This document shows positions 34,384-47,209 of a DNA stretch of 64,000 bases, one piece after another (within the stretch, counting starts at the first letter, position 1; every line of letters begins with the position of its first letter). The position numbers were made by a program, and so were the translations under genes. The DNA comes from Ligula intestinalis. Its lineage: Eukaryota; Platyhelminthes; Cestoda; Diphyllobothriidea; Diphyllobothriidae. Under the pieces are notes generated by a model that did not search any database, was not told the origin of the DNA, and saw only the letters and a list, made by a program, of their open reading frames with translations. The stretch lies in the NCBI GenBank assembly GCA_036362985.1, contig JAYGXS010000002.1:8251164-8315163 (forward strand), given 5' to 3'.

Positions 34384-37300
34384 CAAGGGACTCTTTCTTG
34401 GTGTTCCAATGTTCGAAAGGCATATTTGTGTATATGCGCGTCCATGGAAACTGACATAAAGAAGCTGTTTGCAAATGAACTGTTATCTACGTCCCCTTCC
34501 CTGCTTTTTGTCAGCTGCTTAATTGCAGTATGTATTGAAGCAGCAAACGCCGTCTGAAACCGGGTTGTGTATTTTTTTTCAAAAAAATTATTTTCAACTC
34601 GACAAAACTTATAAATGCACAAGAATGCAGTAGTATCTTTTCGTGAAAAGCTCTGAAACCCAGTCTGACCAGCTATGATATTTTAATTTTAATGTGCATG
34701 CTTTGAGTTCCAGTAATTTTCTGGCAAGCTGCGAGGGAATAGAACTACCGTAATTGAGTTTCTACCTATTTAGCAGTCTGCATTCAGTTCACAATGTATG
34801 ATCAGACTTGGATATATCCGAAAAGACATTGTCAATGCACGATAGTACAAACTTCTGCGAATTTCATAATAAGGTCATTTGAATGCTTCGTAATAGAAGG
34901 CAAAATCGATAAATTTAACGAAATAAAATGAATTGAAACATTGAGCCAATCTTTGTAAATCACAAATATAATCTGTCTCCTCGGATCAGTACATTTTGGC
35001 GTAGAGTGTATGAGTTGAACCAACTGTTTTATCACGTTTTGTATAATTACTTATCAAGATTTTCCAAACATTTTCAGACCTTGTAAGCTCTAAAAATACA
35101 CAATTTTTCTGTTCTTAAGTCTATCCTGCACAGCTGAAATTATCAGCAAAATATTAATTTCCAGCAAATATTTGATTAAGCTCTGTTAAGCCACTTTTTT
35201 CAACTTTATATTTGCTTTACTACTATAAATTATATTTCCGGATGGGTAAGTATACGTTGTTCTTTTTTAAAAAAGACCCAAAATTTCTCATGAGACTGTA
35301 ATATTCACCAGGCCTGACCAAGAATCGCTGGGAAATATTCGTGTGACTTAAACAAACCCGTTTTAGTACTACACATGATGGCCAGTTGTCAGAATGTCTG
35401 AGAACCTGAATTTAACTTATTCCTGAAATAAGCAGTTGCCACACAAACTGAACTTTTATAGCAACCGGGTGGACACTGGTCAGGCATGTGGCAATAAAAC
35501 AGATAAGTCTCTAGTGTTGCCTGCTTATTTTTAAATTACGTTGGTAACTAGATTTTTTCTAACACTAGTTAATTAACTGCTACATTAAACACCATTTTTA
35601 AAATTAACTTCGGTTATATTGCTCGATTTAGCTTCTCAGCATGCGCAACCATATTCTACAATCATTCAGTGCCCGAACTGTTCTGAGTATGTGAAACTTG
35701 GATACGTATATTTTGTGTGCACAAAAAATAACAAACAGCATATCAATAAGGCGGTCATTTGTTAGTATGTTTTTTTGCTGTGGGTAAATACAAGAACACT
35801 GACTTCTCACTCATCCCTCAGTGTATTTTGGAAACCAGTCAATTTAAGATAATATAGTATGGCAGCTCACTATTGGGAGACATACTTTTTGCATCATAAT
35901 TATGATATATGGACGAACCCTTTAAGTCATTTAACATGTTCGCTTTACCAGACCAGAAGACTGAAAAAAACATAAAAATCTGCTTCCAAGATTACTTACC
36001 ACAAACAGTATTTTATTGTCTAGCTGAGAACACTCTGCTACCTGCGCAACTATCCTCTTAAAAATGCCTATTTGAGTAGCCTGTATCGTTACTAGTAGTT
36101 TCTAATGCCTCTGTAAATCTAATATTTATGCTTTAAGTCGTTAAATGTAATTAAAATGTTGTCAACTCTCTCTGCGGAGGCTGTAATATTAAATAAAAAT
36201 TGAAGAAACCAGGTTAATTTAGTTTAACCAGCGTTTTCTAAATTGAACATTTTTTAAACGATATCGACGTTTCCAACTTTTCGCTGAGAGTTCGGACTAG
36301 CTATGCATGATATTTTCTAACTAAGTGAATTTATTTCCTCCACGGCAGGAGCGATATTTGGTCTAAAAATACCGTCTTATACTCTGTGTATAGTTTCCAA
36401 GGGGATGTGCGATTTACTTTATTGTTAAGTCCTCCAAAATACTTGTAATTTTCATTCTCCTTACAACAATTTATATATTTTTATGCCTAACAATTTGTTC
36501 ACTGGTTCTTTACATAGTTTATTAGATAAAAAGTAAATTATCTATTTTATTTACAGCTGGTGTAAGACCATATGCATAATCCTTCAAACGTCTATAATTT
36601 CTTGAGTCCTAAACATCTTTACTTTCGGTTATTTCCTTTACGGCTTTGCTAAATGTATTACACTCCTCAAAAGAGGCGTGATAAAAATGCTTTATTCGGC
36701 ATTTACATGAACTGGTACTGGATTTAGATTGACAGGGAAAATTATAAGTTCACCAATACCTTTTCCTAAAATGACGCAAACATTTTGTTTAGAAAGAAAG
36801 TGCACGATGGCACCAAACCCCAGTAGGTACTCCAATAGGGAATTTCATTTAAAACTGATTGTTGATTTTTAACAATATATTCTATGCGTCAGTCTCCTAT
36901 AATGTGCCCTATAAGCAGATGTTTATGCAGCATAATAAAAGGACTTAAAAAATGAACTCAGGGTTGGCAAAAACCGTAATGATTGACAAAGTCCACAAGC
37001 CCTTGACGTAATTGGTAAAAAAGTGAGTTGGCTTAGGATTATTTGCTTGAGTGGGTTTGCATTAAGTGCTAGCATATAACTTACAGCCAAGAACTTTTGC
37101 TCCACGTTGGATTGGTGGACTTGGAGCACGAATCTGTCTAGTCACCTGCAAATAGACTAAAAAATGACTAGTTATTTGGTGTGCGTTTTACCATCAGTTT
37201 ATAATGCCTGCTAAAATGTTGCCATTTTTATGAAGTTGTGTACAGACGATTGATTTATTGTGATAATATGACAAGAAATTTTCAAAGTAAAATGCTTATC

Positions 37301-39195
37301 AAGATTTACTGTAAATAGCTTATTTTACGAGATTTAAACCAAAATTTTAAAATTGTTTTGATTATGAAGGTGACACAATCCCAAGATATCTTGGTTGCTC
37401 AGAAATCTGGACTAAATAAAAATGACTGCGCAAATAATTTGCATTTTAACACTGATTTTAAAATTTTCCCATATTTAAAAAAGACACCCCGTAGAATACT
37501 TGCACAAAATTATTGCTTACAATCAATTATTGCATTTAACGCTTCTAAAACTTTCCTATTGATTACTTTTTAGTGTTGAAGAATGGTCCGTTAGACAACC
37601 TCGTAACTTTTACTTTGCCTATGATGAATAGGATAGGGTTAATATCAGGTATAAAAATGTATAAGCCTTATATGAAGTCTTCTCAACAAGGAAGATAAGT
37701 TTCGTTTTTTAATAATGTGGAAAGTATACAGCCAGGTAGTTTCCAAACTGCTGAAGATAAAAGTTCTTAGAAACTAAAGTATGCTTATTCTGGGGTGGGC
37801 ATCTCAAAGAGGACGTGATTTTCCACACATTAAGTGCACAAAACACTATTTTAGTGCACATATACTGTGAAATATATGTGGGTTAATAACGCCGTCGGAG
37901 ATAAAAGCGTAAATACTTACTGGGCAGGTAGTCCTCATTTAGCGAAATTTCCACCGGCAGCCGAGTAGTAGCTAATTAAAAAGTCAGCATAATGTCGTGA
38001 CGGACATTTATTGGGATGATTCTGTATGGGGTCATCTAATTACTTCTTTTTATAATCGAGCAGACTTCGAATTTCGGTTAAAATTCCATGACGCAGGCCA
38101 GTTACTTAAAGTAGCTTCAAAATTAGTACAAGGCATCAACCTATTGTTTATTAGAGCACTAAAAATTAAATAATTTGATTAGGAACCAAAATGTTTTGGC
38201 ATGACCAAGACTATGTAAAAAGCCGTATTTAGGGTGCACAGTATTTGTGGGGCACTAGACAGTCTGCCACTCAAAGCCAACTTCCTTGCGTTTACACTAG
38301 CTATATGCTGCATATCAGTCAATATTGCAATGCCAACTCAGTAATATATCCTACGGAACATTACACTGTACAAAGCTCTATTTCATTAATCGTTTATGAA
38401 TTTGATCATTGCAGAATTAAACGCATTTCGTAATTTTTCGCAAACGCTGGAGGGTGCAGCTTTTTATCCAGATGATTTGCAGTGTCCATGAATTGGTAAC
38501 GCAGAACCACGCAGCCAATTAAATGGCCCGTTTTATGCCGTCTATTTCAGATGTCGAGATAAACAGGTCTATCCTTGTGGGCGAAAAAAATTCATGCATA
38601 TTTGGCTTCTGACCTTCATGTTATCGGTAATTGTTCATCAGGAATATCCCCTCGGGGCTACCGTTTTCCGATAATTGTGGATTGATTCAGCCCTTAATTT
38701 AGAAAATGCCTCAAAGTGCATGTTTATACTTGCAACGTAAAAAAACATATTGGCAGATTAAGATTTGATGCAGATGTTTCCAATAGTGGTAACTGTTAAG
38801 CGGCACCTGCAGCCATCGTATGGAAATTCTCAAGTGCCCGAGGTTAAGCCGTCTACCACCATGTTGGTCGTACGTGGAATGTCTGTTCTTCTCAAGACTT
38901 AGTTTCCAATTGCTAAGTCCTCTCAGAAAAAGGTTCTTTCAAATTATGATCAAAAAAGGTTATGGTACGTAACACCGCTTGTTGGTACTCAAAATATCTG
39001 CCTTATTATTGAGATGGTTTATAAACGATCTGAGTGGTTGTTTAACTATCCTTCTTCTGAGTGTATTTAGGTAGGCATGGTTTGTGGTGGTTCGCCTAAC
39101 AAAAGCTTGAAAAAAGACTTTTGCGGCATACGAATTTCAAACTTTAATAGCGCTTTTGACGTTACATTTGGTCTAAATTGGTTATCGTGACTTCT
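34384..39195. other. long AT-rich stretch, no gene recognised
   Basis: The first few hundred bases should include the actin 3' UTR; an 'aaataaaatg' near 34921 is a possible polyadenylation signal. Beyond that I see no frame with a known domain and no repeat family shared with other parts of the window. It could hide diverged exons that cannot be recognised by eye. Confidence 0.5.
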
Positions 39196-39199
39196 GAGC

Positions 39200-39575
39200 A
39201 CTTTCCTCTTCGCACGTTTGGACGGATGAGGTCACGTAAGAACCAGCCTCAGTCATCCATTGGACAACTAATCACACGTGCCACAAGGCTCGTGCGACAG
39301 GCGTGCACTCGTAGGCTAGCACAGTCTATCTGGCCAATCACCCTCAAGGCCCCCCACACAAAGACTGTTTTCAATGGCCGCTGAGATGACTGCCGCCAGA
39401 GCTGCACTTCGGACAAGCCTCATTTGCGGATGGACGCGCGCTATGACAGTCAACTACTTCCAGCATATCATCAACGTTTTCTGTACAAAATAAACTATTC
39501 CCTTAACTCTGACCTCCCTCATCTCTTTCTAAGGAACCGGTCCTAAGGATCACAGTTGCTAGGGTTCAACTGCAT
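39200..39575 (+). repeat. LTR-like fragment, probably solo LTR
   Basis: The order 'ctggccaatcaccctcaagg', 'ttctgtacaaaataaac', 'cccttaactctgacc', 'ctaaggaaccgg', 'gttgctagggtt' follows the LTRs at 59101 and 60229, including the polyadenylation signal inside the R-like part. No PBS or interior follows. Confidence 0.55.
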
Positions 39576-42205
39576 GAAGGCGGATAAACCAGTTTCCCTA
39601 CTGCATTCCTGTCCCTCGTAGGCTTATGGTTAGTGTTAGGAATTGTACTATTCTTAGGTCGTGGTTCACAGTGTGGGTTTGGAGTTGATTTGTGGCCGCA
39701 TTTCCTACTAATCAGTTTGGTAATCGTGTGTAAACTGCCATTTTCAGTAGGTAGCTCACAAAGTTGAATGCATATAGCAGTGGTAGCAGGCCCTTCCATA
39801 TCATTCATAGTAAAGCAATAATGGGCAAACTTAAGTCTCCGTTCTTTGATTGCCTTAAATGAAGGCAAAAGGATAGATCTATCCTGCGCAGGGTATTCCG
39901 AAAGAAAACTCGTACGGAAAAATGCATCAACTTTTATAGATTTGTTGCTTTCAATATAAAAAGAAATCTAGTACAGAGACTAACAGCTATATTTTGACGG
40001 ATCTGCTCTCCTGAAACTGTCAAAACAGAACTTCAACAATTTCTTTAAAATGGATACCCAGAAAGGTTCATCCTCAGAAATATTGGCGAATGCACCAAAA
40101 AGCCTGCTACATTAACCGCAGATAGAGGAAATAGTTGCAGATGTAACCAAGGTGGACGTAGTAGCACAGTTTTTCCAGTCGAGTTGCAGACCCTGCCCTT
40201 GGTAAATAAATTAGCTGGAGTTCTTACTGGAAATTGAATAAAAAGGAAGATGTTCGTTTCGTTCAGTCTATACGAGGGCCAGATATTTTTGATGCGGACT
40301 ATTTGGTAGTAGTACTGAATGGATGAAAGGACCAAGGGTGATCGACACACAAAGCCGGAGTGGGTGGTGGATAGCACTTTCACAAAAACTTACATGACCC
40401 TGTCCCGTTTTGGTTGTTTCGAACCCACAATTAGGATCGAGCTCATCTGCAGTGCTATCCTGGCTCACTCTAGGCAGTGCGGCCAGCACATATATGGGTT
40501 ATCAGTCGACATTTCTGCAACAACACATGTTGGCGACAATGGAGGCGATTCCTCTCGGCCCAGAAATTACCACCCTCGCGTATCAAAGGGCTCCGTTAGG
40601 GCCGTTAAAGCTATCTTGTAGCCAGCCTAGTGTAGCCCGCCTCGGAAAGGACGAGCAGCACCACGATGGCCGGTCAGCCAATTTACTTCCCTCATTTCCG
40701 TCCCTCTTGGCATGAGACCACCGACTCCTTCTGGCTTCTCTCCTTACCCTCCCCCCTACTTCCTCCCCCTTACTATAAATCATCGTTCTTGACCCTCCAC
40801 TCCTAACTATTCCTTTGACCCGACTGACATTGCTTAGTCTGGTTTTCCAAATAAACTTCTCAGACCAGGGCAATAGGACGGTAAAAAGAAGATAAAAGCG
40901 ACCAGAAGTCAAATGATCGGCGTGGCACGCTTTCGCATAGGTGTGCACGCGAGGCCGAGAACACTCCGAGCGAACACCAACAATCGATCAGTCCACCGTC
41001 TGACGAGGGGGGAGGGGCGACGAGCAAGCAACGTAACGGCAATCACGTCAGCCGCGAACGTGATGCGAGCCCACAATTAGTCGATAGCAGAGAGGCCCGA
41101 ACCGGCCAACAGTCAGCGGGTGAGCGAACGCACGTGTACTGGAAGCCGTTAGAGTATGAGGCTGGCGGCGAGGCGCACTAATTCAAGGCCTGTGGAGTAG
41201 TGAGCCCTGCATTCTGCAGATGAAAACGAGTATGTTTTCGAAACCTCTGTACAAATTCAATTTGGTTCAAGAAGGCGCCCCCACTTCCATTTCTTCTTCG
41301 GGAGATGGTTAACGCAATATTATATCGGGACTTTGGATCTTTAGGCATAATTATCCGAATTAATGTTTTTGAAAACAGTAGCCCATTAACACTGACGTTT
41401 TCACTTTTAAATATGGCTTTTCACGCAGAGTTAACGCGGACTTCCGGGTACTTATTAGGAAACCATTACAATACTTTTTAGTTCAGCGAGATATAAGAAT
41501 GGATATTTTGAATACATAGGGCCAAATGCCAGTAGAAGACGGGTAGTGTTTTACTGCTGGACAGAATGCTAAAGGAGCATGGAGCTGAAAACAAACGCAG
41601 TGCCAGCGTAATATGGGGGATGAATGTACGGGTCTGTCAAGATTCCCCATTGCATGCAGCGTCCGTACTCGCAGTTGCTAGGGCATTTAGAAGGATTTGG
41701 TCAAGAAAACTGTTCTTTTCTGTGGGCCAACGAAAGGCTTCTGTGGGCATACGGAAGGCTTCTGTGGACATGGCAACGCCTTTGCGCGTGGCAGTATGCA
41801 TTCAGTTTAATTTTCGATAAATTGCAAGAAACCTTAAAAAACCCCCCTCAGCTGGTTTTATGAACACCAGTATGGCGAATATTGTCCAGAAAAGTAAACA
41901 AGACGAGTGGTGGAATAGGCTTAGCGTTCCCCGGGCTGATGGGTGGAGACGAGACCGCGACGGCATGCATCCCCAACCTGCCCACGCCGTCGCGATACCG
42001 TAACACCTTGCGTCCTGACATCTATCATCAAGGCGCGAGACAGGATTGACTGGGTGACATAAACTCGGAACCCCCTTTCCCACCCTCTTTCCTATCTCGT
42101 TCCTAATTATTACTACAATCACATGCTTTGATTCCTTTACACCTCTTCCCCTAATTACAACCAATTGGGTAACTACGTTTTTCCCACCTCTACCCTCCCT
42201 TATAT
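39576..42205. other. intergenic, no gene recognised
   Basis: Contains several short frames (for example 39566-39868 minus, 40583-40948 minus) without any recognisable domain. Pyrimidine-rich stretches occur at 40725-40770 and 42065-42200. A 21-bp direct repeat lies near 41727-41770 ('aggcttctgtgg' twice). Confidence 0.4.
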
Positions 42206-42209
42206 TATT

Positions 42210-42262
42210 GTTGTTGCCTGATGATGAATAATCGGAAACGTTCACTCTCCTAACTTGACTTG
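42210..42262 (+). repeat. PLE-D-type tail with hammerhead-like core
   Basis: 'cctgatgatgaataatcgg' is followed by 'aaacgttcac', then 'cctaacttgacttgactt'. CTGATGA and GAAA are intact, stem II (TGA/TCG) is 3 bp, and stem III is the self-complementary ACGT. A stem I is not evident, so this is a weak ribozyme candidate. Confidence 0.45.
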
Positions 42263-43119
42263 ACTTGAATGTCAAACTGCGCAAAGTTAACATAGTCTTT
42301 TCGAAGCACCTCTACTGATTCGGAGAGGATATGGTTTGATAGGCAGTTATGCGACTGTGAGAACGTTGAAGGAGGCCAGCACGATTATTTTGAAATTCAG
42401 ATGCGAATTGTTGGTCTCCGGTGGAGGTAATAGCAGGGAGGACACAAAAACAGGAGATCCAATGTTATATTTGGAATAGGGTTTGCCACAAGTCTTGGAG
42501 TAAATCAACTACAGTGACCGAATAATTCCAACCTACGATTTCAATTCATGCAAAATTCTCTGCAGTTTTCCTTATATGACTACCTGCCAACCGTGATAAA
42601 CCTGTCATCGATCGCATTAGCCGAACCTTGTGGCAAGAGTCCACGCGGTCGCCAAACCTCAATTTGACCCGCAGCGGATTAATAGGATGTTCTAGCGGAT
42701 ATTTTTTTTGTAACCATGCTGGCGGACGCTGTTATCATAAAGGAAGTATCTGGCTGCATGCTCCACACTTCGGTGATGATCTTGGTGAACTCTGCAATGC
42801 CCCCTGTTTGACCAACCCCCCCCCCCCCCGAACGCCACTGATTCTCGTAAAAAATCCCAAAGAGATTTCCCACTGTCTGCTAATTTTAACCCATTTTAGC
42901 CCCTTTTCCACCTCATTGGCTCATCTCAGTTGGCTTCGCCAATAAGCTGGATACTATTATTGGATAACCTAACACGCATTTGCAGGTAGGGAATTCAAGA
43001 ATAACTCACCTACACTTCCCTCAAATAAACTGATACTCATACTAAATTTTGATAGAGGAGCTACCAGATTTATTTGTTTGTTTGCAAAAGGTGCACCGGC
43101 TGCAGTAAAAGTTTAACTG

Positions 43120-43780
43120 AAAGAAAGGAGATGCGATCACTAAGACAAGAATTTTCATTGCCTGGCGTTGCGAAAGCCGTCGCGGATTCATCATCAGAGA
43201 CAATAGCAGAAACGGTAAATTCATGAACAGGGAATTTCAGTATTTATAGGATACAGTCACTACGTTGTGGCACGCTTATGATAATTAAAGGCTCCCCTGT
43301 CGAGGCTAATTGCCCGATGATACGCTAATTGCTTGATGGCTGGCGTGCTGGTAGTAACCTGCTGAACTTTCATCACACATGGTGATTGCTCGGCCACCTG
43401 TTTCCCGGCGTTGGCATTAGACGATGCGTTGGCCTGTGCGTACCCTGACAGACGTAGTGCCGTGGCAAAATTAAGCCTCATCGCCGAATATGGATGGGGC
43501 GGGTCTTTGCACTTGTTTATAGACAGGGGTGCCGTGAACAGTGACTCAAGTTATTCGCGACTGACACGATTGTCACCTCTCGCGAGAATTTCGGCCTCCT
43601 CAAATTTGAATCTTTGGCCGCGTCTCTTCGAATAAGATGTAACTTGATGCGTGGCCTCATTTCTCTGCACTACTGCCGCGTGTTCGGCAATTCGTGTCTT
43701 AAGAAGTCTTCCATATTCTCCGATGTAGGTGCTTTGTCCGCCATTGCGCCAGATCTTTTTTTAAGACTCAAGATGTTTCT
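43120..43780 (-). mobile_element. PLE-A fragment: endonuclease end, with stop codon
   Basis: The minus strand near 43620-43550 encodes FKFEEAEILARGDNRVSRE followed by a stop, matching the GIY-YIG C-terminal region of the copy at 44172-45367. The frame at 43260-43481 continues with SSNANAGKQVAEQSP, and the element ends with a PLE-A tail at 43120-43205. The hammerhead-like core at 43158-43203 has CTGATGA but GCAA in place of GAAA. Confidence 0.8.
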
Positions 43781-44159
43781 TGGTCTGGCAGTCGGTATTT
43801 TGGTTTTATTATCTGGCGCATTAGGCTCCCGGCCTGTGTGCGATTCCAAGGCGGCAGCAGATGGTCTGTCAGACGTTGTTGACGTTTCACTCGTTTGCGC
43901 ATGTCAGTCTAAATTCTTAATTGTATTTTCGATTCGGAAGTATAATATAAATAAATTCGCTGATTTGGATGCAAGGAAGATACACCTTGTTATTGAAGGA
44001 TATTTATCTCAAACAGTTTAAGAGTTAACATAAGGAATATTAAACGGATGGAACGAGGGTCCAAAATGTGATGAATGTGAAAACCTCACAACCGAATTTT
44101 TAAAAGAGACTTTCGATTAATTTTGTGACTCCTGGCGTTGTCCTCCTGCAACATGACAC

Positions 44160-45530
44160 TAGTTATACTATTTGGGCCTTCTGTTTAATTACTCTACCTT
44201 GATGGCGAACATGTTGGCAGAGGCGGTCCTGCAATGGCTGGAGTTGCTGGCTTTCCTACACCACAGACCGAAACTCTGGGCTCGGTATGTGGACGATACC
44301 TCCGTCGTAATTGAGCGGGATCAGGTGCTGACATTCAAAGAACGTCTTAACGCCGTCTTCTTGGACAATCAATTTACGATGGAGGAAGAAGAAAACAACC
44401 AGCTGGCCTTCCTGGATGTCCTCGTTTGCCGCAAAGACGATGGTGGCCTTAAAACTAAAGTGTTAAGAAAGCAACCAACACTATGCAATTCCTGAACTAC
44501 AAGAGCAACCATCCAATCGGTCACAAACGCAGCTGGGTAAGAGCGCTATTCCGGCGCGTCGAGACGCACTGCAGCGAAGTGGAAGACAACATTGCTGAAT
44601 TACAATATGTTCGATGGGTACTGAGAGCGAATGGATACCCGCACAATTTTGTCCACCAGTGCATACGCAAACGAGAGACGAAGCCAAGTCCAGCTGGTTC
44701 AAACGTTTGGCGAGCTCTTCCGTACGTGAAGAATGTATCGGAAGCGGTCAGCCGTCTACTCACCCCACTTGGACTTGGAGTTGCACACCGGCCGGAAGCA
44801 ACCATCAGACGCCGGGTCATGAGGCCGAAAGACCCACTGCCACGGCAGGAAACGACTAGAGTCGTTTACCGGATCTGGTGTAGTTGTGGACAAAGCAACT
44901 TCGTCGAAGAAACCACGAGATTACTCCAGACGCGAATGGCCGAGAATGCAGCAGCATTGACGAAGAAAGACGTCAGCTCCCAGGTTGCAGCTCACTCAAC
45001 CGGACCCGGCCATATTTTCAAGTTTGACGAGGCCGAAATCCTCACAAGAGGGGACAACCGCGTGAGCGGCGAGCTGCTCGAGTCATGGTTCTTAGGCCCC
45101 CAGTCCATCAACAAGCGCAACGATTTAGCGTTTCCATACGGTGTACTGAGAAATTTCCTGAGCAAAAGAATCAGTCACGTGGGAAGGACTGGGCGCAACT
45201 CTGACGACAGCGGGCGTTATTGTCGAGCAATTATTAAACCTGCATCCGACGCGGACAAGAACGCTGTTGCAATTAATGAACAATCACCGGACCAATTAAG
45301 ACCTCTAGTGGTGGCTACAGGAACGGACAATTATAGTACACATGTGAGTGACCGCTGTGAACTATAAATACCGTGCAATCTGTGCATGTTTCACCCCCTA
45401 TCTGCGCATGCCTCAGACCTGTTTACGATTACCTATGACTAAGGATTCCCGACGGAATCCGAAACGTCAGGAAAATAAAGTCCTTGTTCCAGTGATCGCA
45501 TCTTTTTCTTCGGAACTGCTACCTGGAACT
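44160..45530 (+). mobile_element. PLE-A copy with partial reverse transcriptase and GIY-YIG
   Basis: The longest Penelope-like element copy here. It begins inside the reverse transcriptase and runs through the endonuclease domain to the family tail, with 'ccgaaacgtcagg' near 45462, an AATAAA-like string near 45476 and 'ccagtgatcgcatc' near 45493. PLEs insert by target-primed reverse transcription, with the GIY-YIG domain nicking DNA. Most of the reverse transcriptase is missing on the 5' side. The neighbouring copies at 43120 (minus) and 46203 (plus) make this a cluster of independent insertions. Confidence 0.85.
44172..45367 (+). pseudogene. PLE-A polyprotein fragment: RT end plus GIY-YIG endonuclease
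   Basis: Frame 1 (44172-44495) holds the end of the reverse transcriptase palm: LAEAVLQWLE, the catalytic box RYVDDTSVV, and LAFLDVLVCRKDDGG. Frame 2 (44483-45367) continues with MQFLNYKSNHPIGHKRSW, a linker with YVKNVSEAVSRLL, then the endonuclease: VVYRIWCSCGQSNFVEETTR, HSTGPGHIFKFDEAEIL, GDNRVSGELLESWF and GPQSINKRND. The frames join at about 44470-44483, and alignment to sister copies suggests a one-base loss there. Typical PLEs have GxxYVGETGR; here NFVEETTR lacks the usual Tyr and Gly, so the nuclease itself may be damaged. Confidence 0.85.
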
Positions 45531-45544
45531 CGTATATTCTCCTC

Positions 45545-45745
45545 TATTGGCAATATGTTGACTGTTAAGTTCTGTATGAATGGTCTGATTCCGTTTAAGC
45601 AGTTCTTAATGAATAGTGCCCATCATAATCCGCCAAACGCGCAGTATTGTTTTGCGCAGACGAAGAGATTAGGATTGGTTCAAAGTGTTGCTCGCTGGAT
45701 GAAGCTTAGCTATTCTCCTCTTTTATTTCAGATCCACTGTCAAGC
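45545..45745 (+). repeat. dispersed repeat shared with 54725-54895
   Basis: Both loci carry 'gttgactgttaagtt', 'atgaatggt(c)tgat', 'cgcagacg/ccggagg agag' and 'ggtgttgctcgctg' in the same order and orientation. It follows directly behind the PLE-A tail here. The frame 45348-45782 across it is not recognisable. Its nature is unknown. Confidence 0.5.
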
Positions 45746-46202
45746 ACTTTGTTTTATGGCCAGTACTAATGCACTACAATAATGCATTGTTATTGACAGG
45801 CAAATTGATTCCGTGGAATCTTGTTGTCTTCCTTCAAAACGTAGGGCTTAAAAGACCCACGATTGCGGGCGATTTTCATCGACTAAAGATTTCCAGTTAA
45901 AGTTTACTTGCTGTATCTCATCGCTATGACCAACTCCCCAATTGCTTGCCGGATATCCGCATGGAGAAAGGAATTGAGATAATCCTCATCGAATCCTGAC
46001 TTCCGTCCAGAACGCAAAGCTTCCGTCTGACTTGAGGAGCCGCCTATTTAAACGCTGGGACAAGACGTTTTCTTGCCCGACGTTTTTAAATCCATCGAGG
46101 ATCCAGTACCAGAGACAAGAGTAGGAAAGGGTAAGTAATAAACTGGAAGTTTAAGTCTTTTAACGATAAAGTTACTGTGCTAAGTTTTCAGGAAAGCGAC
46201 AA

Positions 46203-47195
46203 CTACGATGCAAGTACTGAACTTAAACCGCAACCCTCCAATAAACCGCAAACACAGTTGCGTAAGTAGGCTTTATCAGCGTGTTAAGACGCATTGCAGA
46301 GAACCGGAAAACAAGGTTGTCGAAATGCAGTACCTTCAAAGGGTGTTCAGAGAAAATTGTTGCCCTCCAGAACTTTGTCAATCGGTACATACGCAAACCA
46401 GACGAGCAGAAAAAACGCACGGGCCATTTCCTTTGGTTGGCGCTTCTGTACGTCAAACACGTCTCGGAGGTCATCTTCTGCTGCCTCTTACTACTTGAAG
46501 CTGGAGTCGCACACAGATCGGCGGCCTTATGTATCAGGTAATGAAACCAGAAGACGCACTGCTAGAATAAGGAACAGCTGGAGTCGTCTTCAAGAGTTGG
46601 TGCAAGTGGGGACAAAGCAAATACTTTTGAGAATACGGAACACTTGTAAAGACGCGAATGGCCGAACACGCGGCAGCAGTGTGGCCAAATGACGCTGATG
46701 TGGCTCATTTTACGAAACATTGCCGAAAATTTAAATTGGAGAAGGCCGAAATGATCATTTGAGTCGCGAGTTAGTCGACTTATAGTTCACGGTTTTCCAG
46801 TCTGTAAACAAGCGTAACTACCTGTCAAATCCATTTTCAATGCTAAGACTCAGTTTTACCAAAGGACTACGCCTATCGGGTTGCGCACAGGCCAACGCGT
46901 CATCTAATCTCGATGCCAGGGAAACAGATGGCCGAGCAATTAGCAGCCCAAGTTCAACACCTGTGACAAAATTTTAGCAAGTAACAGGCCGATCTTCAAG
47001 CAGTAAGCGCACCAGCGAGCAAACATTCTCGACAGGGGAGTCGTTAATTTCCATGAGTGTGCAGTAGTGACGGTATTTTATAAAAACTGTATTCTATAAA
47101 TACTGCCCGTATAACCCGCTTCTGCTATTGTGTCTGTTGATGAATCCGCGCCGGATTTCGAAACGTCAGGTGAATAAATTTCTAGTCTCATCGGC
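46203..47195 (+). mobile_element. PLE-A copy, heavily frame-shifted
   Basis: 46208-46498 encodes MQVLNLNRNPPINRKHS and QYLQRVFRENCCPP, homologous to the second frame of the copy at 44483. Later pieces are spread over frames (46281-46692). The endonuclease end is visible near 46730-46800, and the C-terminal part SGCAQANASSN near 46880 parallels the minus-strand copy at 43.4 kb. The tail at 47128-47195 contains a hammerhead-like core with CTGTTGA in place of CTGATGA, an intact stem II (AATCCG/CGGATT) and GAAACGTC. Confidence 0.8.
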
Positions 47196-47209
47196 CATAT
47201 CTATCAACG

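Noticed and set aside
33244..34386. 380-aa open frame on the minus strand opposite actin
   Set aside because: It is the antisense shadow of the actin gene; the composition is explained by actin codons and it has no domain of its own.
39566..39868. 100-aa minus-strand frame
   Set aside because: No recognisable family, next to an LTR-like fragment, and no start or splice context that supports it.
40583..40948. 121-aa minus-strand frame
   Set aside because: Arg/Ser-rich translation of a pyrimidine-rich stretch; no domain recognised.
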